A DNA stretch of 64,000 bases from Hybos culiciformis. Taxonomy: Eukaryota > Arthropoda > Insecta > Diptera > Hybotidae. The DNA lies in NCBI GenBank assembly GCA_964007475.1, contig OZ023273.1, positions 71,587,842 to 71,651,841 on the forward strand, read 5' to 3'. How positions within the stretch are numbered: the stretch's first letter is position 1; every line of letters begins with the position of its first letter. Below the pieces are notes generated by a model. The model searched no databases. It was given only the letters and a program-made list of their open reading frames with translations, and had not been told where the DNA came from. Positions 44,741 through 56,059 of this stretch are shown one piece after another. The translations under genes were made by a program, and so were the position numbers.

Positions 44741-45349
44741 GGATTTGTCATTTATTAAAATTAGAAAATTAACAGAAATTAAAGTAAAAAAGATGGCGGC
44801 AGGTGGTAGAGCATAATATGGAACTACCAAACAACCAGTACTTACCTATTTCTTTTTTTGTTTTTAATTTAATTTTAAATTTAAATTTTTTTTTTATTTA
44901 TTTTTTTTTTAACTGTTTAAAAAATTAATAAACTTCAAACTCTTTGTAAATTGTGTTAACTCTGTTAAATTTCAATTAGAATTAAAACAAAAACATTTTA
45001 TGTTTTGTTTTGATTGTTCGGAAATCGAAATCGAAAATCAAATTCGAATGCGAAACGAAAAAAATTATGGTCTATCGCTCTCTCTAAGATTAATCAAAAA
45101 GATTAATCAAAAATTTAATCTTTTTGCTATCTCTCTATTATGGTTTGAGCATCGATCTTTTGATCTCTTTATTTTAAAAAAGATTAATCTAAAGATTAAT
45201 CTTTTTGCTATCTACTCCCTTTTGGTTTGTTGGGAGATTCCTTGAAAAAAAGTGTATAACTTCTCGTACATTGATTTTACTGCCTAGGTTTTTTTTTTTT
45301 TTGAAGTGAAACTTCTTTAGAGGCATTGTGATTGAGAGTGAAAAAAATG

Positions 45350-45463
45350 TAAGTGTCAAAAACCGAACAATTATTGTCAAAAAATAAAACAAAATTCAAA
45401 CGATTATTGTCAAAATTTAAACGATTATTGTCAAAATTCAAACGATTATTGTCAAAAAAAAAG
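45350..45463. repeat. 21-bp tandem repeat AAACGATTATTGTCAAAATT
   Basis: Four to five copies of the 21-bp unit. AATGTAAGTGTCA and AATGTATGTGTCA flank the array as a direct repeat. Frames on either strand are products of the tandem array. 45464-46157 holds no gene that I can see. Confidence 0.85.
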
Positions 45464-46157
45464 GCAAAAAAAAGAAAAAAGAAAAAAATGTATGTGTCAG
45501 CGATGATAAAACCGACAGCCGCTATCAACTTAATGAAGCTTATCAGCGCAATAACCTACTCTATATTAGCTCAGAATTAAAGTCGAAAATACTATTTTTT
45601 TTTCGATTGAAAGGAAAATATAATTTATTTCAAATTATTGAATAACAAATATTTCAATTATTAATTATTAGTGCTAATTTTCAAAAAGTTTTTGGAATAC
45701 AAATATGTATTCTGAATAAAAATATTCCAATGCACCTATTTTGTAGATAATTTATTTTTTATATTAATTTTTCTTAATGTAATTTTTTTAAGTTTGTTAG
45801 TGTAATTTATTTTTGACATTAAATTACACTAATAAAATGCAGGAGGAATATGTTTATTACAATTCCATTTCAGAAGAAGTACTAATAAACATGAAATTTT
45901 TCAGGCATATTTGAAAAAGTTATTTTAGGTTAAACTTTTCGGGCAACAAAAAGAAAACATGATTTAAGCCACGCTGCTGTTTTTTCATACATTATTGTCG
46001 CTAATAACCGGAATTGTGTTTACAGCTTAAAATATAGTAGAAATCATCTGCAATCAGTGTTGCCATAAATCTAGCCATTTTGAAATAATTTTATGCCACT
46101 AAACTTTTTGAGCTTAAAAAGTATTTTAGAATTTTTAAATGCTTTTATCTCTAATAT

Positions 46158-46550
46158 GGTGTTCGCATTAGTGGAATATGCTGTTTTCCGGAATATTTCA
46201 GGAAAATGAACTGGATTTTTCATATAAAAATATATTCCGGAATATGTATATTCCACTTTCATATTCTAGTTTGTCAGGGTTAAAATTCTATATTTATAGT
46301 TACTTTCACTCACTTTTTGAAATTTTATTATAGTTGGCAACAATTTTTTTTGTCAAATTCGAGTAAAATGAAAAAAAAAAAACCAAATAAAATTGATAAA
46401 AAGTGAGATAAAAAGTCAAAATTTTCAACAACAAAAATTTTTTCTCTTTCTAAATTTTTAAATTCCACTTCTCATCAAATTTTGTAATGCGAACGGTAAT
46501 TTGTTTTCCGGAATATAATTGGAATTTAAATTAGAATGCGAACAAGGTAC
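46158..46550. mobile_element. Possible small element with TTCCGGAATAT words
   Basis: GTTCGCATTAGTGGAATATG at the left and the reverse complement of AATGCGAAC at the right (near 46533-46541) bracket several TTCCGGAATAT palindromic words (46196, 46234, 46506). An extra AATGCGAACGGTAA lies at 46485. No target duplication was seen. Confidence 0.35.
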
Positions 46551-46707
46551 AAGCAGTCGCTGGGTTTTAATTTTTTCTAAGCCGCCGAATTCCCCAAAAC
46601 AAGTAATGTTAAGTCGACTGGCCGCAGCATTCGAAGGGCAAAAATCAACTAGTCGCCGTCGAAAAAATCGATCGGCGTCATATCTTATATGCACTTGGCC
46701 ATTTTAA
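46551..46707. other. GC-richer unexplained stretch
   Basis: This stretch (GTCGACTGGCCGCAGCATTC and similar) is of normal complexity and open in frames on both strands (46519-46707 plus, 46458-46694 minus). Neither peptide shows a recognisable domain, so I leave it uncalled. Confidence 0.4.
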
Positions 46708-46791
46708 ATATTTATTTAGTCTTCCCAGAAAATTGGAAAATACTACTTGCCATGAAGTTTCACTTCTTCCGTGTGTCCCGAGACTCACATA

Positions 46792-47731
46792 TTTTTTTTT
46801 TTTTTTATTAAAGTTACCAAATCACTAGGTGGGATACCTTTTATACTAAAGAAGTATGGATTTGGTAATGAGGACAGGAAATTTAGACGGGATTAAAAAG
46901 TGGGACAGTTAGTAGGTAATCGTTTACACTTTTCTTAAAACGGCGCAAGTCGTAGATTAAGCGTCCACCAGCTGTCGGGAACAATTTTAATGGGAGAGTC
47001 CACATTCTCGAGGTGGGAACTGAAAACGAATCTCCGAAGCTCGTTCTATCACGTCTGGGAATTTTGACGAAATATGGGTGTGACGTTGAAGCGGTACGTG
47101 TTTGGCGTGAAAATACTTGAAGGGGAGCAAGTAGGGCCTTTACTTCCAGGGAACACGTATCCATTCCAACAAGGTATTTATAAAAAATGGAAAGCGAACC
47201 TACATTACGACGGTGGTTGAGTGAAGTTAATGAGCTGGTGGTTTGGTCGTTGTTTATCAATCTAATAGCCCTTCTCTGAACTTTGTCCAGGTATTCAAGA
47301 TGAGTTTTGGGAGCACCAGCCCATATATGCGAATTGTATTCTAATTTTGGTCGTATGTAGGATTTGTAAATGTTTAAAAGATCAGAGGGGGAAAAGTATT
47401 GTTTACATCTTTTTAGAAAACCAAGACATTTCGCTGCGTTTTTTGCCGTTTCGAAAATATGAATTTTCCAGCTTAAATCGCAAGTTATTTTCGAACCTAA
47501 AATGTCAAGGCTTCCAGATTTGGCAATACTTTGTCCTTGAAAGGAAAATTGGGGATCGAAAGTTGACAGCTTTCTAGAAATTAGGCAGCATTGGGTTTTG
47601 GATGCGTTGAACTCAACTCTGTTGAGAAGACCCCATTGTGCAATTTTTGAAAGGTCGTGATTTATGCTACTTTGGTAGATAAATTGTAGGAAAAATTTTG
47701 ACAAATTAATTATTTTCGAAATATCTACCAA
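46792..47731 (-). pseudogene. 5'-truncated LINE, C-terminal part of reverse transcriptase ORF
   Basis: The minus-strand frame 47731-46883 is open for 282 codons and ends naturally. It starts in the region after the RT active site (LLNRVEFNASKTQCCLISRK), then has the thumb-like blocks LDILGSKITCDLSWKIHI, SYIRPKLEYNSHIWAGAP and LDKVQRRAIRLINN typical of CR1/Jockey-superfamily LINEs, and the C-terminal RTASTSHPYFVKIPRRDRTS, SRMWTLPLKLFP tail. A run of 15 T at 46792-46806 is the poly(A) tail in this orientation. The palm with the FADD motif is missing because of 5' truncation. The annotated ATG is arbitrary. Confidence 0.88.
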
Positions 47732-47825
47732 ACAGAAGTTTTAAATTCTGTTATGTATTCGAAATATCTGTAAAAACTTTTTAAATGCCAGATTTTTTCC
47801 CAGATCTGTGTACTAACCTAGTGTT

Positions 47826-48240
47826 TATACTAGATGGTTTCGAAGATTAAAACTAAATTATTTTTGAATGTATTTTTGTACGAAAATTCGAAATAATCTT
47901 CGACTTCTAGATTAAAAATCTTTTTTTTAATCGGACTAAAAAAAATAAAGAAAAATTTTTCAATTAAATGTCATGTATTTCATTTAAAAGTATTTCAATT
48001 TTCAAAGTTCTGTAGTTATTATTTTAAAATTCAAGCAAAAATCTAATAAATATGAACATTATTTGATTTTTTATTTATTTTTATTTTTATTTTTTTTTTT
48101 GATCAAAATTAATCAAATATTTAACCAAGATTTTTTGTCCGGATTAAAACGAAAATTATTTTCTTTTATTCAAATTTTACGTACACATTCAAAAATAATT
48201 TTAGTTTTAATCTTCGAAACCATCCAGTATAAACTCCAAG
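47826..48240. repeat. Inverted repeats with GATGGTTTCGAAGATTAAAA
   Basis: 47826-47880 and 48170-48240 are inverted copies (GTTTATACTAGATGG versus GTTTATACTGGATGG, then TTTCGAAGATTAAAACTAAA and TTATTTTTGAATGT). The right part is followed at 48305 by the 31-bp repeat shared with 42797. Confidence 0.8.
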
Positions 48241-48497
48241 TAATGAATAAAATATTTTACTTAGCATTTTTCTCCGGAAAATTTTTATATGAAAAAACCT
48301 ATTTTACCCGATCTGTGTACTACCTTTAAATAGCGTTTAAGATCAAATTTCTTTCTGTGCAGTTATTTTGGTAAACTAGATGGAATACAATAATGAATAT
48401 TTAAATTTAGAATATAGTTTTAAAATAGTTTTAGGCAAACTGAAAGTATTACTGAAATCTAATTTCTGCAATTATTATTTTTTCTCCTTGCTAGATT

Positions 48498-48697
48498 NNN
48501 NNNNNNNNNNNNNNNNNNNNNNNNNNNNNNNNNNNNNNNNNNNNNNNNNNNNNNNNNNNNNNNNNNNNNNNNNNNNNNNNNNNNNNNNNNNNNNNNNNNN
48601 NNNNNNNNNNNNNNNNNNNNNNNNNNNNNNNNNNNNNNNNNNNNNNNNNNNNNNNNNNNNNNNNNNNNNNNNNNNNNNNNNNNNNNNNNNNNNNNNN
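48498..48697. other. Assembly gap (200 N)
   Basis: Two hundred consecutive N. The round length suggests a placeholder. Sequence on the right edge (ACGAGTACTCGGTTACTCG) is a repeated ACTCG word, so the gap probably falls in a repeat. Confidence 1.
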
Positions 48698-49169
48698 ACG
48701 AGTACTCGGTTACTCGATTATCGGGGTTGGACACACTAATTATATATTGAAATGCATATTTTAAAGGCCAAGGCAAGCAAATTGTTTTCATTTTGAATTA
48801 ACCTTTTCAACTAAGTTATTTAGGATGTACCGGAGAAAACTGCTTATTAAAGATTCGGAACTAGTCTCGAAATAATTATTAATATCGAATGGTTAAGATA
48901 TTTTTGTTTTGTTTTTCAACCTACATAAATACATATTTATAAGTTTTTAAAGTTGTTGTGTAATTAATAAGCATATAATTAATAAACATACTTATACGGG
49001 TAGAACCTCTCTAAGTTATACACTCTTTAAACCTCTGATTTTTTTTTTTCCGGCCGTTCATATTTGTATGAAAATGTGCCTCCATAATTCAGACACCTCT
49101 GCAAGTTAGACACCTTGATATGTAATATTTCATACATCTTTTGAATCAACAACCTCGGTAAGTCATATA

Positions 49170-50000
49170 TAGGGTTGTGATTTTTAGGTAATTACCTTTT
49201 TTCAGTCTTACGTAATAACAGATTTTTATTAAAATATCTCCACGTTTCGAAAAATTTGCTGTAATTTGAGCCCAATATGTTAGCGACTTTTTCTACCTAT
49301 TTCATGTATTAGCGACTATTTCGACTTTTTTGACTTTTACTGACTTTTTTAAACATTTTTGACTTTTTTAGGAACTATTTTACGAATTTTGTTCTTAAAT
49401 TAAAGGCCGTCATAATGAAAAACATGGATTTTTCAATTTTGAAAAAAATTTCAAACATGATATCTGGCAGAAGAATGATATTTGCGAGCAATATAAAGTT
49501 CAGGAAATAATTCCCTTTAAGTATGCCCCTATTACTTCGACAGAAGTTGAAAGATCATTTTCTATACATAAAAATCTTTTCAGATCTAACCGACAAAAAT
49601 TTGAATTCGAAAATTTACGAAAGCATTTTGTAATTAATTGCAATAAATCAATCAATAATTAATAAACTCGTTTTTACATTTTAATTTCAAAATCCATGTT
49701 CATTTTTTAAGTTTTTTGTGCAATGAAATTTATATTTTTTTTAACTTTTAAATGAAATTGCTATATTAATATATTCGCACAATAAATAATATGAAAATCC
49801 AAAATTATTATCTTTTTTATCATTCGTAGATTTGAAATTTTTGTATCAAAATCTAAATTTCTGTAAATTTTTGGGAAATTTTTTTTAACTATTTTTTTAG
49901 CGACTTTTTTAGTGTCTTTTTTAGCGACTTTTTTTTGTTTTTTTAGGAACTTTTTAGGTGTCTAAACAAGGTTTTTAAGGAACTAAAATTCACAAGCCTA
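49170..50000 (+). mobile_element. Internally deleted hAT element with perfect 8-bp target duplication
   Basis: The left end TAGGGTTGTGATTTTTAGG and the reverse-complemented right end TAGGCTTGTGAATTTTAG are inverted repeats. The flanks GTCATATA at 49162-49169 and 50001-50008 are identical. The body contains repeated TTTTAGCGACTTTTT words near both ends and only the C-terminal transposase domain (49441-49662). Confidence 0.92.
49441..49662 (+). pseudogene. hAT transposase C-terminal dimerisation domain
   Basis: Seventy-three open codons to TAA 49660-49662: EQYKVQEIIPFKYAPITSTE then VERSFSIHKNLFRSNRQKFE and LRKHFVINCN. The P.TS.EVERSFS core, including the glutamate expected to be the third catalytic residue, is intact. 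The zinc finger and the first two catalytic residues are absent from this element. Confidence 0.85.
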
Positions 50001-50263
50001 GTCATATATAAAAATAAAAATTTTTATAAATTTAAAAATTTGAGAATTTTGAGAAAAAAAATTTAGCAAATCACACTGAACAGAAAGTTTTAATCAATTT
50101 AAGTTAATATTAAAATAATTATTCATACAAACTTTAAATAAAATAACTTAAATATGAAATTTTTTTTCCGTGTTTACAAATACATTTTCTCTTTTTATAC
50201 ACAATCTCTATAAGTTAGACTTTCATCTGTTCCCCTTGAGTGTCGAAGTTAAGGATGTTCTAC

Positions 50264-52334
50264 TTGATATTTTATACTTAATTATTATTCAGATTAGGAT
50301 GATAATAATTATGGGACTGATTGGAATTGTGCTGGAACGCAGATTCAGAATTGTGCTGGAACTAGAGAATACAGTCTGGTTCTCTATATAGTGGCTGTAA
50401 TCAGACGGATTACCTTATTAGGAACGAGGCAAACTCTTTGTCCTTGGCCGGTATCAGTGCCGGTTATTCCGAATTTTTCTTATATAGCTCGGAATAGCTA
50501 TATATTTGATATATTATAAAGCTTACCAAGCCTAATTACCTGTATTAAATAGGTCAGGTAAACCTTTTAATAAAAGCTGTGATCTGATTTTTATTTTCTA
50601 AATTTGGAGTATTTATAGAATTTTTTATGTACTAAACTTGCTTAAATATATATACAATTATTATTAACATTAATTACTTGAATAAAAGGAGTTTCTCTTT
50701 ATATAATCCAGGTTTAAAACTAAAATGTAATTGACTGTGCAATTAAATTAATCATAATTTACAGTAATTATTTCTTAATTTCTACAATGTTAGGTTTGGT
50801 ACAATTTTTATAAATTCAATTTTTTAGTAGTTTTTTTTTTTAATTTCAGTAATGATAACATCATTACAGTTACAGTTTTGTGTTGCTTACTTATAACTTC
50901 TTTATCCAGATATCGCGTCATCATAAATTAAATTCATTAGAAAACGATATGTGAATGTGATAAAAAATTTAAAATAATTTATATGTTTTAAAATAAAATG
51001 TATAAAACATTTATATTATGCATATTTTTAAATGTATAGGGTGGAAATATAATATTGTTTTTATATAGGTATAAACATTTTTAATTTTATAACAAGAATT
51101 TCGGGTGAATTAGTATTTGATACAGTTTGAAATATTCTGTTTTTTTATTATTATTCAAAAAATTGATTATCCTAACGAATGAATAAAAAAAAAACAATGT
51201 ATTTGCTTTGGAATTCAGCCAAATATAATGTTAACATTTTTCAATATTATATACCTAAACGTAAAAATGTCACAGCGGTTGTACGTACTTCTGTGGTTTT
51301 TCTATAATTTAAATTTTTTAAGAACCACATAATAAATTTATGCAGACATTTTTATACATATTTATATTATTATTTTTTATTTTTTTTATTTTTAATTATC
51401 TTATCTAATTGTTTAGTTATTTAGCTACGAATATTAGATTAAAAATTCAGTTACATTATACTTACTGTTTATGTTCTTGTTGTATATAATATATTTATAC
51501 TATTATATATATTAAAATAAATGTAGTGGAAAAATGACATAGATTATAAAACGAACATAATTTATAGGTAAATATTGATTTATTCACGAGAAAATATAAT
51601 AATATTAAAATTCAAAGATCAACAAAAATATTAGATTTAATTAAATTTTGATATCAATTTTGCTTCAAAATTTTATTCAAACCAATATTAAGATTATATA
51701 AATGGATATTATGGTAAAAAATTTGTTTTGGCGCCAAAATTTAAATTTTTATCAGCCCTTTAATTGTACGATCAATTAATTGCTGAACGCTGTCTAGACA
51801 AACGAATTGAAGTTAATTTTAGGATTCAATTTTCAAATTTGATATTTTTTTTACATAATTTCTTTAATAAAATTCCATTGAAAACCCTATTACATCATTA
51901 CTATAAATTTATTAATATAAAAATAAAAATTCATATTTTTTTTATCAAAATTAAAAACAAAAAATAAAAATTACTTGTAAAGACATGGAAAAAAAGATAC
52001 TTTTAATCGTGTTTGTTTTTTGTTTATTTTGCGTATATATTATGTCCTATATATATTTTATGTACATAGCTTTAAAGGAAAAACCAGCAGCTATATTATT
52101 AATAATTTATTGCAAGAATTTTCGTTATTTTTTTTGTACATTTTTTTTTAAGGGATTATCAAAACAAGGATAAAGGTTAATAAAAAAGAAAAAAGAAAAC
52201 GTATGAATAAATAATTAAAATGTTAATGATTAAAAAAATAAAAAATAAAAAACATTATTGTTTTTGCGTATAATATAATTTTCCTTATAAATACTGTATA
52301 CTTATTTTTTTTCTCATATAAAAATTTGTTTATT
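50264..52334. other. No gene seen
   Basis: AT-rich DNA. 50330-50470 is less AT-rich (GTGCTGGAAC occurs twice) but shows no supported frame. Frames at 51764-51967 and 51985-52173 are low complexity. Confidence 0.65.
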
Positions 52335-52620
52335 TTCTAAGACAGTGTTCTTTAATCTGTGTTCCGCGCAGCCTTTGGGTTCCGTGACGAATTTTAGAAG
52401 TTCCCCAAATAATAATTACATTAAAAATATTCGGTCACAAAAAAATTGAACATATATCAATTTTCAGACAGATATTTTGAGACTTTTTGAAAACGAATTG
52501 ACTTAGGTTGTGCTCGGAAAAAAATCTAGTTGAGTGCGAAAAATATAGAAATTTTGCAAATAGTTTTAAAGAAAGCACTTAAAACTATAAAAAGTTTTAA
52601 TCCAACGGTTTAAAACAGCT

Positions 52621-53551
52621 TTTACCCGATCAACCATTCTTTATACTTACGTGAAGAATCTTTATTAAAATCACGAGTATTTGTCTTTACCGATTGTTAG
52701 CAATCGATGCGGGATTTTAAAGTTGTCCAGTCACAAATAAGTATCGATTGGTATCAAAAAATCTTTAACATATTTTCCGAAATAAATCAAAAAAAATTTT
52801 ATTTATTTTTTTTTATTATTATTTTTGTTTATTTATTTTTTTTTTTTTTTTTATTATAAATTTTTTTTCATATATTTTTATAGGTAATATTTATTTAAAT
52901 TACATTTTTAATATAATTTATTTTTGCACCGCTATCGGGGTTTGAACCTGCGTCCTTTACGTTCATGTGTTAACATCTTAGCCATTCAGCTACATCCTAT
53001 GATAATTTTTGCCAATCAAAAGTAAAATTTAAATTACTATTGATTTTTTTAAAATATTTATCGACTTTTATTACAAAATTTAATTTTCATATGAAGAAAA
53101 ATATTAAAGAACTGCATCGAATTTTAGTGTTATAAAATTTAAAAGTTAAGTAAATATATTTCGATATAAAAAATCATATCGTTCAGCAGTTCAAATTCTT
53201 CAAAAAATGGTGAATATCCATAAAGATATTTCTTTAAATTATTTTAAAGAAAATTAGAAAAATATTTTTATCGATTCATAAAGTTTTTCGACGTTTTCTG
53301 GTTATATCGAAATTTAACTAAAGTTTTATTGCAATCTTTTAAAGGCGATGCAATAAATATAAAGATTTTTTTTAAAGAAAGTTTCAACGAAATATGATAA
53401 ATATTTTTAAAGTTAATTAACGTTTGTTAAATAATTTTAAATATTATTATAGAAGTGTAAAACATATTCTATATATCGATTTTTCTGCCCAATTCGGTGC
53501 AAGACTTTTAAATATTGTTCAAGAAATATAAAGAATGGTTGATCGGGTAAA
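52621..53551 (-). mobile_element. Nested inverted-repeat element carrying a tRNA-like module
   Basis: Perfect 25-bp inverted ends (TTTACCCGATCAACCATTCT at the start) at 52621-52645 and 53527-53551. The interior holds a tRNA-like sequence on the minus strand (52925-52997) followed in that orientation by an A-rich tract to about 52795. The rest is AT-rich. It resembles in layout, not in sequence, the repeat at 36727-37265. Confidence 0.8.
52925..52997 (-). repeat. tRNA-like module
   Basis: Minus strand: GTAGCTGAATGGCTAAGATG gives an A-box/D-arm and GCAGGTTCAAACCCCG a B-box/T-arm, with tRNA spacing. The 3' part GATAGCGGTGCA does not pair with the 5' end. An A-rich tract follows. Confidence 0.7.
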
Positions 53552-53856
53552 GTTTTTTTGTATATATATTTTTTTAGCTTGAAAAAGGATAAGAAAACTG
53601 AAGAGGCTAAAATTCAGTTTAAACACTTTTCAAAATTCGAAAATGAAGCAAAATTTTCAATTACATGAACAGGTATTACAAATTTTTTAAATTAATAAAA
53701 AATTTAATTAAATTATTAATAGACTTTTTTATGGTAAATAAAAACCTTTCTACATAACTTGTAACAAAAAACAGGCACAAAATTAGGGGTTCCTCCAATA
53801 TTATCACCTAACAGAGTTTCGTAGTTCGTGAAAGGCTGAAGAGCACTGTTCTAAGT

Positions 53857-54959
53857 TATTTTAAAAATATTGAAATTTTAGAGTTCTTGGAATAAAAAAA
53901 AAAGATTTTTATTTTTATAATATTTTTATTTTTTACTTTTTGTTAATATTTTTGAATACGAGATATTATCATAAATATTTTATTATTATATAAAATTTAT
54001 TTACAAAAAAAAAAAAGAAGTGTATCATTTTATTTGATGACATGACGAGCAGTTTTAAAGCACTGTTGACACTATATTGTCATAATAAATTCAATGTTAT
54101 TCTCTCTTAAAGCTATCATCAGGTAGGATTTTCTGGTTACAGAAATATTCTACAGTTTATTTCGTATAATCGAAATATCTATTGCAGCAATTAAAATTTC
54201 GTTCTTAGTTCTTAGTGACTTCTCACCACTTTGGTTACATTGAAATAGTAGGTACAATTAGTTAAAAAAATTTTTTCATAAAATCCATATTATAATCAAA
54301 ATATTAAATCTATAAAGTGGGCATAATTTCTATATAGCTAATTTTTAAACCACGCTTTTAAATAAAGCAACAAAACAAAAATAAAGGAATATTAAATAAT
54401 GTTTTCTTTTATGAACTTTATACAGTTCTATGTTACCTACATATGTAATACATAATGGAAGCCATTGAAATTTATCGTGTAAGGAAAATTTTCTTCCTTT
54501 TTTTTCTTGATCAGTATTGTCTATCTACCTATATATAATGAAAATAAGAGGCACGTGTTGATGAATATGAGGATTTGAAAGTTTTCCTTTTTTTTTGTAT
54601 CTAGATATATAAATATATATGTATATTTGTGTTATTCAAACACTTGAGACTTGATTGAAAAAAAAAATTAATTAAAATTTTACCAAGTGTTTCAGTTTAA
54701 AGAAAAATCTCTTAAAGTGTAAAAGGTCATTGACCTTATAGAAAGAAAATTTTTAGAAATAAATATTTCATGAGATTTATCGCGAAGAGAATAATATTAT
54801 CAATATTTTTAAAGTTTTTTAAAGAACAATATTGAAATAAGAAGCATATAAAGAGACAAACATCAAGAAATAAACAAACAAATAAATTAAATATTTGATA
54901 CAACTGGACATTTTTAGTTTTATTGTACATTTCACCAACAACGTATACAAGTGTCTATA
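53857..54959. other. No gene seen
   Basis: AT-rich DNA without supported features. Confidence 0.7.
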
Positions 54960-55195
54960 CATGTGTGAAATGAACTCAAATTTTTTTTGAACAGCCGTTT
55001 ATATTATTTTAAAGTTTAAGTTCATTCACAATCTCCGGACTGTTTCATACTTTAAAATGGTATAAAACTTTTTAGAATCGGTTGAGGCTAAGTGCACGAA
55101 ACTTTCATTAAACTTTAAAATAATCTAAAACGGATTTTCAAAACAAATTTGGGACAAAAAAGTTTGGATCATTGCAAGTTCTCTTAATGTTAATA
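54960..55195. mobile_element. CTCCGTCCC-family foldback MITE, diverged copy
   Basis: It shares GACTGTTTCATACTTTAAAA, ACTTTTTAGAATCGGTT and TTTAAAATAATCTAAAACGG with the 23-25 kb copies and ends CAAGTTCTCTTAA. The left terminus is decayed. Arms are shorter than in the other copies. Confidence 0.8.
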
Positions 55196-55464
55196 TAAGA
55201 ATATTATATGTATGTATATAGTTTTTTCAAAAAGTATTCCTTCAATAGATAAACGTATATCTTGATGTGCAGAACCATTAGGGATCAAAGATTATAAGAT
55301 AATAAATATCGACACTGATTTTAATCAATCGCAATTCAAACTATACTTATTCGTTTACTTTTAGGAATGCTGATTTAGGAGAATTGAAAAGTTTGATCTA
55401 AATATCATTCTCTACAAGTCAACAATTTCATTGTCGAACCTAATAGTTTATTTAATAATTTTTA

Positions 55465-55770
55465 TTCCGCCCTAGAAACTGAAATAGCACCGCCGCATTT
55501 TCGATATTAAACTTAAACTGAAATAGTGCCGCTCAATCCGATTTCATATAAAACTGAAATAGCGCCGCCGCCAAAACAATTTTCTGAATTAGCGGCACAA
55601 TTTCAGTTGAAACTGGATTAAGGCCGCCAATTCCAAATATCGCCGCGATTACGAGTAGCCGGTAGCGGCACTATTTCAGTTTGAATCCAATTAAAAATAA
55701 ATTAGCGGCACTATTTCAATTTCAACTGAATTAGTGCCGCCGCTCTTGGCGTCGTTTCTAGCGAATTTCG
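55465..55770. repeat. GC-rich inverted-repeat unit of ACTGAAATAGTGCCGC words
   Basis: At least eight words of the type CTGAAATAGCGCCGC, pointing right in the first half and left in the second half (GCGGCACTATTTCAGTT). CCTAGAAAC near 55473 and its complement GTTTCTAG near 55755 may mark the ends. No target duplication was found. The layout again matches the palindromic small elements. Confidence 0.65.
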
Positions 55771-56059
55771 GCGCACAATTCTCAGTTTTCTTCTTGGTTG
55801 ACTGAGAAGTTGAGTTCACTACGTCAAAAAATTCTTTTTAAAATATAGAAATTTTTTTTTTCAAATCAAATTTATTTATATTGTTTCTTTTGACATATAC
55901 TTTTTACAAGCTTAGATTTAAGAGATTAGATTTACTATTATATCTTTTCAACTTTAACATTTTAATAATTTATAATCTTAAAACTAGGTAAAACTTATAG
56001 TTAGTTAATAATTGAATAACATTATGTACATAGAAAGAAATAATATTAGATATTTGTTA

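Larger units (their letters stand above)
43035..45271. mobile_element. 2.2 kb inverted-repeat element built of AGATTAAT words
   Basis: ATGTACGAGAAGTTATACAC plus TTTTTTC at 43035-43061 is the inverted repeat of 45244-45271. Just inside, CCCAACAAAC at the left and GTTTGTTGGG at the right continue the symmetry; the left copy is interrupted by the 76-bp element at 43069-43144. The interior is a 48-bp tandem array, a long palindrome and a 30-bp tandem array, all using AGATTAAT/AGATTGAT words. There is no coding sequence. Class unknown. Confidence 0.75.
49008..50263. mobile_element. pogo/Tc1-like non-autonomous element, interrupted
   Basis: GTAGAACCTCTCTAAGTTAT at the left and the reverse complement of the right end GTAGAACATCCTTAACTTCG are imperfect inverted repeats, with further AAGTTAGAC/GTCTAACTT words inside each end. 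Such AGAACCTC.NTAAGT.NGACAC ends are typical of pogo-like elements. A deleted hAT element (49170-50000) is inserted in it. Exact edges are uncertain. Confidence 0.6.
52343..53848. mobile_element. Non-autonomous hAT element, 1.5 kb, near-perfect 8-bp duplication
   Basis: The left end CAGTGTTCTTTAATCTGTG and the reverse-complemented right end CAGTGCTCTTCAGCCTTTC are hAT-type termini. The flanks TTCTAAGA (52335-52342) and TTCTAAGT (53849-53856) differ only at the last base. It contains a nested inverted-repeat element with a tRNA-like module (52621-53551). No coding sequence. Confidence 0.85.

Noticed and set aside
45000..45580. Several overlapping frames around the 21-bp tandem repeat
   Set aside because: The peptides are repeats of the tandem unit (FDNNRLN on one strand) with no independent support.
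46458..46707. Open frames on both strands over a GC-richer stretch
   Set aside because: Neither peptide shows a domain, and the two frames overlap on opposite strands; no evidence to choose.
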